The position numbers were made by a program, and so were the translations under genes. The notes beneath the pieces were generated by a model, which worked only from the letters and a program-made list of their open reading frames with translations, had not been told where the DNA came from and did not search any database. From Fidelibacterota bacterium (GTDB taxonomy: Bacteria > Fidelibacterota > UBA2242), in NCBI GenBank assembly GCA_016782645.1, contig JADHYC010000019.1, positions 1 to 38,542 on the forward strand: a stretch of 38,542 bases of DNA, read 5' to 3'. Shown in pieces: positions 15,036-23,231 of the stretch. Numbering within the stretch: the first letter of the stretch is position 1; each line of letters opens with the position of its first letter.

Positions 15036-16034
15036 ATGCCTGACCTAAAACCCCTAGAACGCCAAATCCGAATTCTTCAGCAGTTTACGCTGAAAAAAGA
15101 ATTGACGGTCGATCTTCTTTTTGAACTTTTTGAACGATTAGTGTCCAAGCGAACAATTCAACGTGATTTAATTGCGCTGACTGCCGCCAATGTGCCACTA
15201 AATGAAAGACGAGGCGCGCATGGACAGATTCACTGGTCCTTAAATCCGAATTATCTGAAATTCATACCGATGACGCTTGGCGTTGATGAAGTTATTTCGT
15301 CCCTGCTCCTGAAGCGCCTGGGCAGTATCTTCAGAAATACACCGATTGCAGAAGATATTGCGGAATTGGACAAGAAACTCAAACAACTTATCACTGATGA
15401 TGTATTATCAACCAGTGATGATCTACAGAACCTGGAACCCTTTTTTAGTTCCCTGCAATTTGGCTATATCGATTATAGTGACTGTGGCGAACAACTTCAG
15501 AAATTTCTTAATGCGGCAATCAATAAAAGAATATGCAGTGTTATTTACAAAGCGGCTTATTCCGAAAAACCAAAAAGATATTTGATAATGCCCTACTCTT
15601 TGTTGTTGCATCGAGGAGCGTTTTACGGCATTGTGTATCAACCCAATCATAAAAGTTATATTCACCTGTTAATCCACCGAATCCAGAAGATCGATGTATT
15701 GAACAAATCTTTCCAGAGAGATCCGGATTTCAAATTAGAAGAATTCATATCAACGGCATTAGGTATCTGGCACGATAAGCCCGAAAAAGTCCGGATTAAA
15801 TTCTTTCCGGATGTCGCTACCCGCATCGCCGAGCGAATCTGGCAGAAAGATCAAAAGATTGAAAAGCAGGATGGCGGCTCAATAATTCTGGAATTAAATG
15901 TAGCAGTGTCATATGAATTAGTTGCCTGGGTTCTGCGCTGGGGCTCATTTGCGGAAGTATTATCACCGCCCAAATTGATTGAGATGGTCAAGGCGGAAGT
16001 AAAAAACCTCAATAAAATTTACTTTGATAAATAG
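15036..16034 (+). CDS. WYL-domain transcriptional regulator
   Basis: The 332-residue protein opens with a winged helix-turn-helix (LEQRIRILQQ-like start, then SKRTIQRDLIALTAANVPL). It is followed by a WYL domain (CSVIYKAAYSEKPKRYLIMP, SLLLHRGAFYGIVY, IHRIQKIDVL) and the C-terminal extension typical of WYL regulators (KVRIKFFPDVATRIAERIW; LRWGSFAEVLSP). Such proteins often repress defence operons and respond to nucleic-acid ligands. It is the first gene after repeat A, with GGAAAGAGGAG ahead of the ATG, and all genes to 22620 lie on the same strand behind it. Confidence 0.88.
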   Translation: MPDLKPLERQIRILQQFTLKKELTVDLLFELFERLVSKRTIQRDLIALTAANVPLNERRGAHGQIHWSLNPNYLKFIPMTLGVDEVISSLLLKRLGSIFRNTPIAEDIAELDKKLKQLITDDVLSTSDDLQNLEPFFSSLQFGYIDYSDCGEQLQKFLNAAINKRICSVIYKAAYSEKPKRYLIMPYSLLLHRGAFYGIVYQPNHKSYIHLLIHRIQKIDVLNKSFQRDPDFKLEEFISTALGIWHDKPEKVRIKFFPDVATRIAERIWQKDQKIEKQDGGSIILELNVAVSYELVAWVLRWGSFAEVLSPPKLIEMVKAEVKNLNKIYFDK

Positions 16035-16048
16035 AGATTGGAGTTTAT

Positions 16049-16580
16049 ATGGAAGGTGTTTTTTCTTTACCCTATTCAGAATATGAGGTGATTAATCAAT
16101 TACAAAAAAAACTGAAAAAATCAGAGGGTTATTCTTTTTATATTCCTACAAGTAGACAACAGAAAGGAATAGATTTTATCATTCATATATTCACCGTCCG
16201 AAAAAATTAAAATCTGGCAAAACTACTGAGGTCAAATATAAATATTCCTTATGGTTTAATAATTTTCTTGATAGATATGAAAAAGATAATGCTGATTTTT
16301 ATATTTTATTTGGGCTATATCCAATGTATCAAAAAAATAAGAATATCAAATCAAAAACGGTTTTTTGGAAACCGCTATTAATGTGTTTCTCAGAGAATGA
16401 AATGATTGATCTTCTAAAACAGGTACGAACAAAGAAAGAAAAAAACCCGATAGGTTTTTTGGATTTGCCTTTAATACAAAAGAACAAATATTTGGAACAA
16501 GGGGATTAGAAGAAGATATTGATCTTTCTGACTTTCTCTTAGACCATAAATACCGTGATATTAAAAAAATACTAGAGTGA
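16049..16580 (+). pseudogene. PD-(D/E)XK nuclease-like gene broken by two homopolymer frameshifts
   Basis: Three frames read in order give one continuous ~177-residue protein. Frame 1 has SLPYSEYEVINQL and TSRQQKGIDFIIH, frame 2 has KTTEVKYKYSLWFNNFLDRY, and frame 3 has FNTKEQIFGTRGLEEDIDL, ending at TGA 16578. The D of KGIDF and the E-V-K of TEVKY form a PD-(D/E)XK pattern. Frame 1 is lost in an A6 run near 16200 and frame 2 in a T6 run near 16455. One extra base in each run restores the frame (532+2 bases = 178 codons). This may be real decay, phase variation or sequencing error. It lies 14 bases after the WYL gene. Confidence 0.7.
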
Positions 16581-16697
16581 ACAACCTATTTTAAATTAAT
16601 ATATAAAATTTTTCCTGATTATTTAGAACGACATAATCTGACCACCTGAATAATTATATTTACTTCTGATATTGATATTTGAATATTGGAGGTTGTG

Positions 16698-18506
16698 ATG
16701 AGTATTAATACGTCTCTAAGTGAGCGATTAATTCTGGTTGCTCAATTATATAAGAAAAATAAAAACAGGCTCGCTCAGCAGGTCCGTGATGAGATAAAAT
16801 CAATTCAAAAGATGAAATATTTTCCTGCCCAGGTTCAGCAAAAAGATATTTTAGTTATTGCTGTAATCTGGCACGGAATTTCATCGGCAGAAGATACAAA
16901 ATATGCTCCTATTGATCTATTGAATAAAATATTCGGCGACCAAATTCGTGCTCTCCAGAATTTAGATCGGATTGTGAAATTAATAAAACTCGGAATACTT
17001 GATTCACAATCAAAAAAGATCGATAAAAATTCAAAACAACAAAAAGTAAAAGTAACTATTGAAAAGGAAACACTGTTTAAAGCAGATATATCTTTGTCGA
17101 GTCGTTTTTTAAAAAAATTAGTCTATAATCGAAATCTATCAATCGATGAAAATAATCCTTATACAACAAACAGAGAATTCATGAATGATTGGTTTGCATA
17201 TGTTGATGCAGCTAATGATTTATCTTCAGCCAGATTTCATTATTATTTGGACAATGAGCCCGAGGAAGAATTGTACAATGTAACCGTAAAATGGCAGAAT
17301 CTCCAGGCCAAGCTCGAAAAAACAAAAAAATGTTTTCCTTTCAATAGTATTACTGATGAATACAATCTGGATCACAAAGAACAAATGATCGTTATGTATT
17401 TACTTAAAGAAACAATTGACGGATCAGATTGTGATGTTAATGAATTATTACAATTGATCAGCCAGGATCGATATGAATTAATCAAGAATGAGACATACTT
17501 ATCGGATAATGCAAATTTAATACTTAATGGTATTGTTGAGAAGAGAGATGGTTTTGGATTTAGATCCAGAACAGAAGTACGCCTGTGTTCTACGATGTTA
17601 AGAATATTATTAGATGAAAATCCACTTAATAAAGAATGTGAGATAAAAGAGATACTGCGTGGTAATCCATTCTTCACGATTGTGCACCCCAAACAGAATA
17701 TGAATGATCTGATCCTTGAAGAAAGTATCAAGCAAACCCTTGTAAAGAGTTTAAAACTATACCAAAAAAATGTATCCGGGATTTTGGCACAATGGGGAAT
17801 AAGCGGCAACAATGAAACTAAAAATCCAGGCACGTTACTTTTGCTTTATGGTCCTCCCGGAACCGGTAAAACCTTTTGTGCCGGAGCTGTATCAAACTAT
17901 CTGAACAGGTCTCTGATCACAACAGACATTTCAAAAATCTTATCAGCATGGGTAGGAGAAAGCGAACAAAATGTCAGGAGTATATTTTTAACCTATGATA
18001 GAATTGTAAAACGTCTGCAAGAACCACCGATATTATTACTTAATGAAGCCGACCAGTTTTTGACAAAACGAGGTGAAGCGCAACGGTCGGTTGATAGAAT
18101 GTATAACCAGATGCAAAATTTATTCCTGGAGGCATTTGAAAACTTTCAGGGAATATTAATCTGTACCACTAATTTAAGAGGTAATCTGGACCCTGCATTT
18201 AGCCGTAGATTTCATTTGAAATTACAGTTCCCTTTTCCAAAGATTAATGAAAGAATAAAATTATGGCATCTCCATATACCAGGGAGCGTTCCCGGTGTGA
18301 ACGAGATTGACATTAATCATTTAGCGTCAAGGTATGAATTAAGCGGCGGACAGATTTCTGTTGTTATCAAAAATTCCGCTACTGAAGCTGCCGGGAGAAA
18401 GGGTCATGAAAAGATTTTAAAGCAAGAGGATTTGGAAAAATTCTGCTTACTGGAATTAAACTCCTCTTTTGAAAACACTCAAAAAAAATATGGCTTTGCC
18501 ATTTGA
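16698..18506 (+). CDS. AAA-family ATPase with helical N-terminal region
   Basis: The 602-residue protein starts at ATG 16698 after TTGGAGG. The first ~330 residues are helical with winged-helix-like parts. The AAA module has Walker A GPPGTGKT (385-392), a variant Walker B with Asn-Glu (LLLNEAD, N449/E450), sensor 1 TTN (about 490-492) and arginine fingers R503/R504 in FSRRFH. The first Asp of Walker B is replaced by Asn, as in some CDC48-like bacterial ATPases, and the catalytic Glu is kept. It probably forms a ring that remodels a partner. Its position between a nuclease gene and a small 79-residue gene, behind a WYL regulator, suggests a defence-type complex. Confidence 0.85.
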   Translation: MSINTSLSERLILVAQLYKKNKNRLAQQVRDEIKSIQKMKYFPAQVQQKDILVIAVIWHGISSAEDTKYAPIDLLNKIFGDQIRALQNLDRIVKLIKLGILDSQSKKIDKNSKQQKVKVTIEKETLFKADISLSSRFLKKLVYNRNLSIDENNPYTTNREFMNDWFAYVDAANDLSSARFHYYLDNEPEEELYNVTVKWQNLQAKLEKTKKCFPFNSITDEYNLDHKEQMIVMYLLKETIDGSDCDVNELLQLISQDRYELIKNETYLSDNANLILNGIVEKRDGFGFRSRTEVRLCSTMLRILLDENPLNKECEIKEILRGNPFFTIVHPKQNMNDLILEESIKQTLVKSLKLYQKNVSGILAQWGISGNNETKNPGTLLLLYGPPGTGKTFCAGAVSNYLNRSLITTDISKILSAWVGESEQNVRSIFLTYDRIVKRLQEPPILLLNEADQFLTKRGEAQRSVDRMYNQMQNLFLEAFENFQGILICTTNLRGNLDPAFSRRFHLKLQFPFPKINERIKLWHLHIPGSVPGVNEIDINHLASRYELSGGQISVVIKNSATEAAGRKGHEKILKQEDLEKFCLLELNSSFENTQKKYGFAI

Positions 18507-18518
18507 AATGGAGGGGAA

Positions 18519-18758
18519 ATGAATTACAAAAAATTGATGGAACTTCTCAATAATATTGATAAGAGAACGCCTGAAATAATTGACACAACAACGAGCGAAA
18601 CTGAAAAAATCATGGCTCTAAATGCTGTATATCTAATGAAACTTGAGCATATTGATAATTATATCGCTGAAAATTGTTATGACGCTAATATCAGCCGGGC
18701 TTTTAGGATGTTTAGTGATATAACCGTAAAAGCAATTGATGATCTGCAAAAATTGTAG
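18519..18758 (+). CDS. Small helical protein paired with the AAA ATPase
   Basis: The 79-residue, mostly helical protein has no recognised domain. ATGGAGGGGAA precedes ATG 18519 and the gap to the ATPase gene is only 12 bases, so the two are cotranscribed and the protein is likely an adaptor or substrate of the ring. Confidence 0.65.
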   Translation: MNYKKLMELLNNIDKRTPEIIDTTTSETEKIMALNAVYLMKLEHIDNYIAENCYDANISRAFRMFSDITVKAIDDLQKL

Positions 18759-18802
18759 AAAATGAATCGCGAGCAGATGAATAATGTATAACAGGATATT
18801 GC

Positions 18803-18831
18803 TTGACATGGGGAGAGTGATTATTTATATT
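18803..18831 (+). promoter_or_regulatory. Sigma-70 promoter upstream of the nuclease-like gene
   Basis: A consensus TTGACA (18803-18808), 17-base spacer and TATATT (18826-18831) precede the next gene by about 185 bases. It gives the downstream genes their own transcription start. Confidence 0.55.
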
Positions 18832-19015
18832 CAAACGTGATTGGATTGGTTGTGATTAGCATATATAGAGTATGAAAACCAGACGATATAATTTGTGTTG
18901 ACAAAGACATTTTAGTAACAATTGACCCTGTAAAATGTGATAGCGACAGAAGACAGAGAAAAAGAAAGGTATGCACATAACATCGGCTATAAACAAGCGG
19001 GCTGATAGAGGTAAA

Positions 19016-20545
19016 ATGAAATCATTATCTGTATTTAAATGTGACAATAGACTCAATTTATTTTATTCATTTGATCACGGAAGCACAAAATCTCCAGATA
19101 AGAATATACAGTTGGAAGACAATATAACTCGAAGTTTTATTTTAACGCTTTGCAACTTAAGTCATAAAAACATTGTTAGTTTTCTTGAAAGGATACTACC
19201 AAATCGAATTGAAATAGATAAAGGAAATAATATTGTTTTTGATTTGCAATCTCGTAATGATTCTACGAGTTTTCTTCGTAATGGAAGAAACACTAATATT
19301 CAAAATAGTTTCGTTTTAACAATTTCTAATCACAAACAAAAGATTTCTTTAAATAATAAACAAAAGGAAAAAATTAATTGTATTAACAAGATCGGTGATG
19401 ATAGAAAAAGATATCTAAAAAGGATCAAATCAATTTGGAAGAAGAATCAAGTTAATTATTTAGAATCTATACCGGATACTTTTTGTATTCAACAATTTGA
19501 AGAAAAGGAAATATTGGGTTTCTATGAATTATTATCAGAATGTAGACCAGATGGTTGGATAATTGGTGATAATTTTCAAATCCTTATTGAAACCAAAATT
19601 GGAAGTAACAAAATATTTGTTCCACAAATTTATCGCCATATTACAGATGACAAAGGTTTCGGATTTAAAACATGTACACCAAAACAATTTAATGATCTTG
19701 TAATCAATTGCACTTGGACAGATGTATTACAATACTTTAATGATTTGGAAAATATCAACAATACGGAAAAATTTCTAATAAGCGAATTTAAGGAGTACTT
19801 AGTTATGAATGGTATTGTTCTAGATTTATCATTTATCACCGAACTAAAAAAGGGATATAAACGAGAGACTGCAAGAAAACAATTTCCTTTTTTACTTGAG
19901 AAACTAGATGAAAAGATTTCATCTCTTAATCTTAGAGATTTTAAAAGAAGTAATAGACCAAAATCAGGGCATTTGTGGGACTATTATGGACGGGCAATGT
20001 TAGAAAGAAATAAGAATACAAATAAAATGAAAGAAATTGTGAAGTTAGACCCACACTACTCAATATATTTTGATCAACCCGGTGCCGGTGTAGGATTTAC
20101 AATAAATAATAAGACTCAAGTTAAAAAGTTATTAAATGAAGATTTCATTAATTATTTGAGAGAACTCCAAGAAAAAACTGATCAAGTAAGTCTGATGAGG
20201 TATTATTTTGGTCTTATAAATTACCGTTTAATTGACCATAAAAAAGGTCAAATAAAAGGTGACACTCGGGAAACTTTTAATATGAGGATTTTTCTTTCAG
20301 AATTAAAAAATTCGACAATTCCGATAAAGACAGTTATGGACGATATGGTTAAATATTTTAAACTTGCAAAACAATTTGAGTTTGGAATCATAGTGTTATA
20401 CCCCAATAGGAACAGTAATATCAAATCTGAAAAAGGATTAAAGAACTCGAATATAAACTTATTTAAGAATCCTGATGAACTTCTTGATCTCTTCACAGAA
20501 TTTATAAAAGATACATATCATTATTTTGACAATTTATCGAGATAA
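19016..20545 (+). CDS. PD-(D/E)XK nuclease-like protein, 509 residues
   Basis: ATG 19016 follows AGAGGT at usable spacing; ATG 18971 is in frame but its purine run almost touches the codon. Around 177-200 lies the pattern RPDGWIIGDNFQILIETKIG: D179, E192 and K194 in the order D-(12)-E-x-K, the core of the PD-(D/E)XK fold, followed by PQIYRH. The protein is lysine-rich and strongly AT-coded compared with its neighbours, which suggests recent transfer. A role in cleaving foreign DNA or RNA is plausible. No specific family is recognised. Confidence 0.6.
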   Translation: MKSLSVFKCDNRLNLFYSFDHGSTKSPDKNIQLEDNITRSFILTLCNLSHKNIVSFLERILPNRIEIDKGNNIVFDLQSRNDSTSFLRNGRNTNIQNSFVLTISNHKQKISLNNKQKEKINCINKIGDDRKRYLKRIKSIWKKNQVNYLESIPDTFCIQQFEEKEILGFYELLSECRPDGWIIGDNFQILIETKIGSNKIFVPQIYRHITDDKGFGFKTCTPKQFNDLVINCTWTDVLQYFNDLENINNTEKFLISEFKEYLVMNGIVLDLSFITELKKGYKRETARKQFPFLLEKLDEKISSLNLRDFKRSNRPKSGHLWDYYGRAMLERNKNTNKMKEIVKLDPHYSIYFDQPGAGVGFTINNKTQVKKLLNEDFINYLRELQEKTDQVSLMRYYFGLINYRLIDHKKGQIKGDTRETFNMRIFLSELKNSTIPIKTVMDDMVKYFKLAKQFEFGIIVLYPNRNSNIKSEKGLKNSNINLFKNPDELLDLFTEFIKDTYHYFDNLSR

Positions 20546-20619
20546 AGTAAAGTAAATCGTCTGTAATAAAAGAAGTTTTAATTAATTCTATTAAAATAAG
20601 TGTATTGAAGATTAGGAAA

Positions 20620-22620
20620 ATGCCCAAACACCTCACCAAATCCCGTTTTGCTGTAGCACTGCAATGCCCGACTAAATTGTACTATCTGGATAAATCAGAA
20701 ATATACGCCAACCAGAAAGTTGAAAACGATTTCCTTGAAGCCCTTGCCGAAGGCGGTTTTCAGGTTGGTGAATTGGCAAAGTATTACTTTCCAGGTGGAA
20801 CTGATATTAAAACGCTCAAATATGATGAGGCGTTAGCCCAGACAAATGAATTGCTCAAACAGGATAATGCTATCATCTATGAAGCGGCGGCTAAGTTCGA
20901 GGATTTCTTCATCCGCATTGATATTCTGAAAAAGACCGGCGATGTGCTTGAATTAATCGAAGTCAAAGCCAAATCATTCCATCCGGAAGAAGACAGTTTC
21001 ATAAATACTAAAGGTTATATAAACGGCGGATGGCTGCCTTACTTGCAGGACGTTGCTTTTCAGACGTGGGTAACAGAAAAAGCGTTTCCGGATTATAATA
21101 TTGAGCCTTATCTAATGTTGGCTGATAAATCCAGTAAAACTACAGTCGATGGATTAAACCAGATATTCCGTGTTAGAAAGAACGAGCGCGGCAGAAAAGA
21201 AGTTTCGCTGACGATTCCTGAAATCACTTCTGATATTCTGGGAGAAAAAATACTGATCAAGATTCCGGTTAGACCATACGTTGATCAGATATTACGAGGG
21301 CTTGATAAAGATCCTGACAAAAAAAGTTTGGAAGAACAGAAATCATTCATCAAACGTGCAAGGGAATATGCCCGGTATTATAAGAACGGTGAAAAATATC
21401 CGGTTGAAATCGGCTCCAAATGCAAGGATTGTGAATTTAGCTGTAATGAGGAAGCCCAATCTAAAGGATTGAAAGACGGATTTATAGAATGCTGGAATGA
21501 AGCGACAAACGGTAAATTCGATCCTTCAAAATCCCATATATTTGACGTCTGGAACTTCCGTAAAAAGGATTCATTAATTGCCGGCGGTAAATACTATATA
21601 GAAGATGTCAAAGAATCTGATATAGCGCCAAAACCGGATGGCAAGCCCGGAATTTCCGGATCTGAAAGACAATGGCTGCAAATTCACAAAGAGAATATGA
21701 GAGATACAGAACCATACTTTGACGAAGAGGGTTTGAAAGAAGAAGGATTAAACTGGCGCTACCCGTTACATTTCATTGACTTTGAAACCAGCGCTGTCGC
21801 TATTCCCTTTAATAAAGGTCGCAGACCCTATGAAGGAATCGCCTTTCAATGGTCCCATCATATCTATTATCAGAATGGCACATATGAACATAAAGGGCAG
21901 TTCCTGAATACTCGTAGAGGCTGCTTCCCAAATTTTGAGTTTATCAGATCACTTAAAAAGGAACTTGAGAACGACGATGGAACTGTCTTCCGATACGCAG
22001 CCCATGAAAATACTTTTCTGAATATTATATATTCCCAATTAAGTGAATCTACAGATGAAGATATTCCGGACAAAAACGATTTAATGGAATGGATTCAAAC
22101 AATTACTCATTCTACATCAAGCGCGCCTGATAAATGGGAAGGAACCAGAGATATGGTTGATATGTGGAAACTGGTGAAACGTTATTACTATCACCCTTAT
22201 ACACATGGTTCAAATTCTATTAAAGCAGTATTACCGGCAATATTGCGATCAAGCGAATATCTACAGGAAAAATATGACAAGCCGATATATGGGGCAAAAG
22301 ATGGAATAAAGAGTCTTAATTTCAAGGACTGGATCTGGATCCAAACTGATGAAAATGGACAGGTAATGGATCCTTATAGATTATTGCCGCCTCTGTTTGA
22401 AAATATTGGTGATGATGAATTGGATGGTTTTGTTGGTGACGCAACATTATGTGACGGCGGCGCGGCAATGATGGCTTATGCCAAAATGCAGTTTTCAGAT
22501 ATCAGCGATTTAGAACGTCGGAAAGTTGAAGAGGGTTTATTGCGATATTGTGAGCTTGATACACTTGCAATGGTGATGATTTGGGAGTATTGGAAAAATT
22601 TAACGTATGATTATTCGTAA
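20620..22620 (+). CDS. DUF2779 protein: Cas4-like nuclease fused to a DEDD exonuclease-like domain
   Basis: The start is ATG 20620 (TTAGGA upstream), giving 666 residues. The N-terminal part (LTKSRFAVALQCPTKLYY, C16) with D101 and E114-x-K116 (ELIEVKAKS) is Cas4/RecB-like. C268, C271, C275 and perhaps C16 or C291 could hold a 4Fe-4S cluster. The second half is DUF2779, an RNase H-fold region with IDFETS (D387, E389), AAHENTF and YCELDTLAM, matching DEDD exonuclease motifs. The fusion is known in bacteria but its biological role is not settled. Its composition is less AT-rich than the nuclease-like gene upstream. Confidence 0.85.
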   Translation: MPKHLTKSRFAVALQCPTKLYYLDKSEIYANQKVENDFLEALAEGGFQVGELAKYYFPGGTDIKTLKYDEALAQTNELLKQDNAIIYEAAAKFEDFFIRIDILKKTGDVLELIEVKAKSFHPEEDSFINTKGYINGGWLPYLQDVAFQTWVTEKAFPDYNIEPYLMLADKSSKTTVDGLNQIFRVRKNERGRKEVSLTIPEITSDILGEKILIKIPVRPYVDQILRGLDKDPDKKSLEEQKSFIKRAREYARYYKNGEKYPVEIGSKCKDCEFSCNEEAQSKGLKDGFIECWNEATNGKFDPSKSHIFDVWNFRKKDSLIAGGKYYIEDVKESDIAPKPDGKPGISGSERQWLQIHKENMRDTEPYFDEEGLKEEGLNWRYPLHFIDFETSAVAIPFNKGRRPYEGIAFQWSHHIYYQNGTYEHKGQFLNTRRGCFPNFEFIRSLKKELENDDGTVFRYAAHENTFLNIIYSQLSESTDEDIPDKNDLMEWIQTITHSTSSAPDKWEGTRDMVDMWKLVKRYYYHPYTHGSNSIKAVLPAILRSSEYLQEKYDKPIYGAKDGIKSLNFKDWIWIQTDENGQVMDPYRLLPPLFENIGDDELDGFVGDATLCDGGAAMMAYAKMQFSDISDLERRKVEEGLLRYCELDTLAMVMIWEYWKNLTYDYS

Positions 22621-22712
22621 TAATCCGTATCCAGTTCCGTATCCGGTTTGCAAACATAAAATTAAGTAAAATATAGTAATATTTAGAAAATCTTAGTTTG
22701 GCCTGTAAAAAC

Positions 22713-22736
22713 AAAAAACCCGCCTCTCTCGACGGG
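22713..22736 (-). terminator. Minus-strand terminator after the tRNA-Phe fragment
   Basis: Read on the minus strand, CCCGTC, a 6-base loop and GGCGGG are followed by a T-run. It is placed just after the tRNA-Phe 3' end, where the native tRNA gene would have terminated. Confidence 0.6.
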
Positions 22737-22746
22737 AAACAGGGTG

Positions 22747-22798
22747 TGGCTCGGGACAGAATCGAACTGCCGACACAGGGATTTTCAGTCCCCTGCTC
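22747..22798 (-). pseudogene. 3' half of a tRNA-Phe(GAA) gene (attachment-site remnant)
   Basis: On the minus strand the sequence reads GAGCAGGGGACTGAAAATCC, then CTGTGTCGGCAGTTCGATTC, then TGTCCCGAGCCA. It covers the anticodon stem-loop with GAA, variable loop, T arm, 3' acceptor strand and discriminator A. The 5' acceptor strand and D arm are absent: the sequence diverges just before GAGC. This is the footprint left when an integrative element recombines into a tRNA 3' half. No CCA is encoded. Confidence 0.75.
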
Positions 22799-23231
22799 AC
22801 CCCTTGATTATCAGGCACTTACGGCCGCGAGTGACCAAAAAGTGACATATATGATCATAAAATTCCTCTCACATAACACAACTCAAAATAAAGAGACATC
22901 TCCATTTTATCAAGGGATTTGGCTATCCTCGAATTTTTCAGTGAGTGGTTGTCTGTAAAACATTCTGTAAATATTTCAAAATCTTTTGTAAGAAACTAAA
23001 TTTATATAACATCAGTTCATCTAAAATATATTTTTCAGATCGATTTATTTTGACATTTTGATATTATTAACATAGATTAATTTTGATATCATAAACAGAT
23101 TAGTAGAATTGTGATTCATTCAAAGAAAAAATTCAATGGCAAAATTCCCCAAACCACTGAATGTAATCAAATTTCCAAAATGGAAGAGCATTCAATGTAT
23201 ATCCCATTAACATTTAAACAGGAGGCTGAAA
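22799..23231. other. Gene-free stretch between the tRNA-Phe fragment and the M16 gene
   Basis: No supported gene. The AT-rich sequence holds one good promoter (23050-23078). The open frame across 22698-22958 is a shadow of the tRNA fragment. Confidence 0.6.
23050..23078 (+). promoter_or_regulatory. Sigma-70 promoter for the M16 peptidase gene
   Basis: TTGACA (23050-23055), 17-base spacer, TAGATT (23073-23078). It predicts a leader of about 145 bases. Confidence 0.55.

Noticed and set aside
16190-16210. Programmed ribosomal frameshift in the nuclease gene
   Set aside because: There is no slippery heptamer followed by a clear stimulatory structure, and a second independent shift would be needed 250 bases later. 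Homopolymer loss explains both more simply.
22698-22958. Plus-strand open frame of 86 codons
   Set aside because: It is the shadow of the tRNA-Phe 3' half and its terminator; the peptide RIELPTQGFSV is the known by-product of reading a tRNA-Phe gene backwards.
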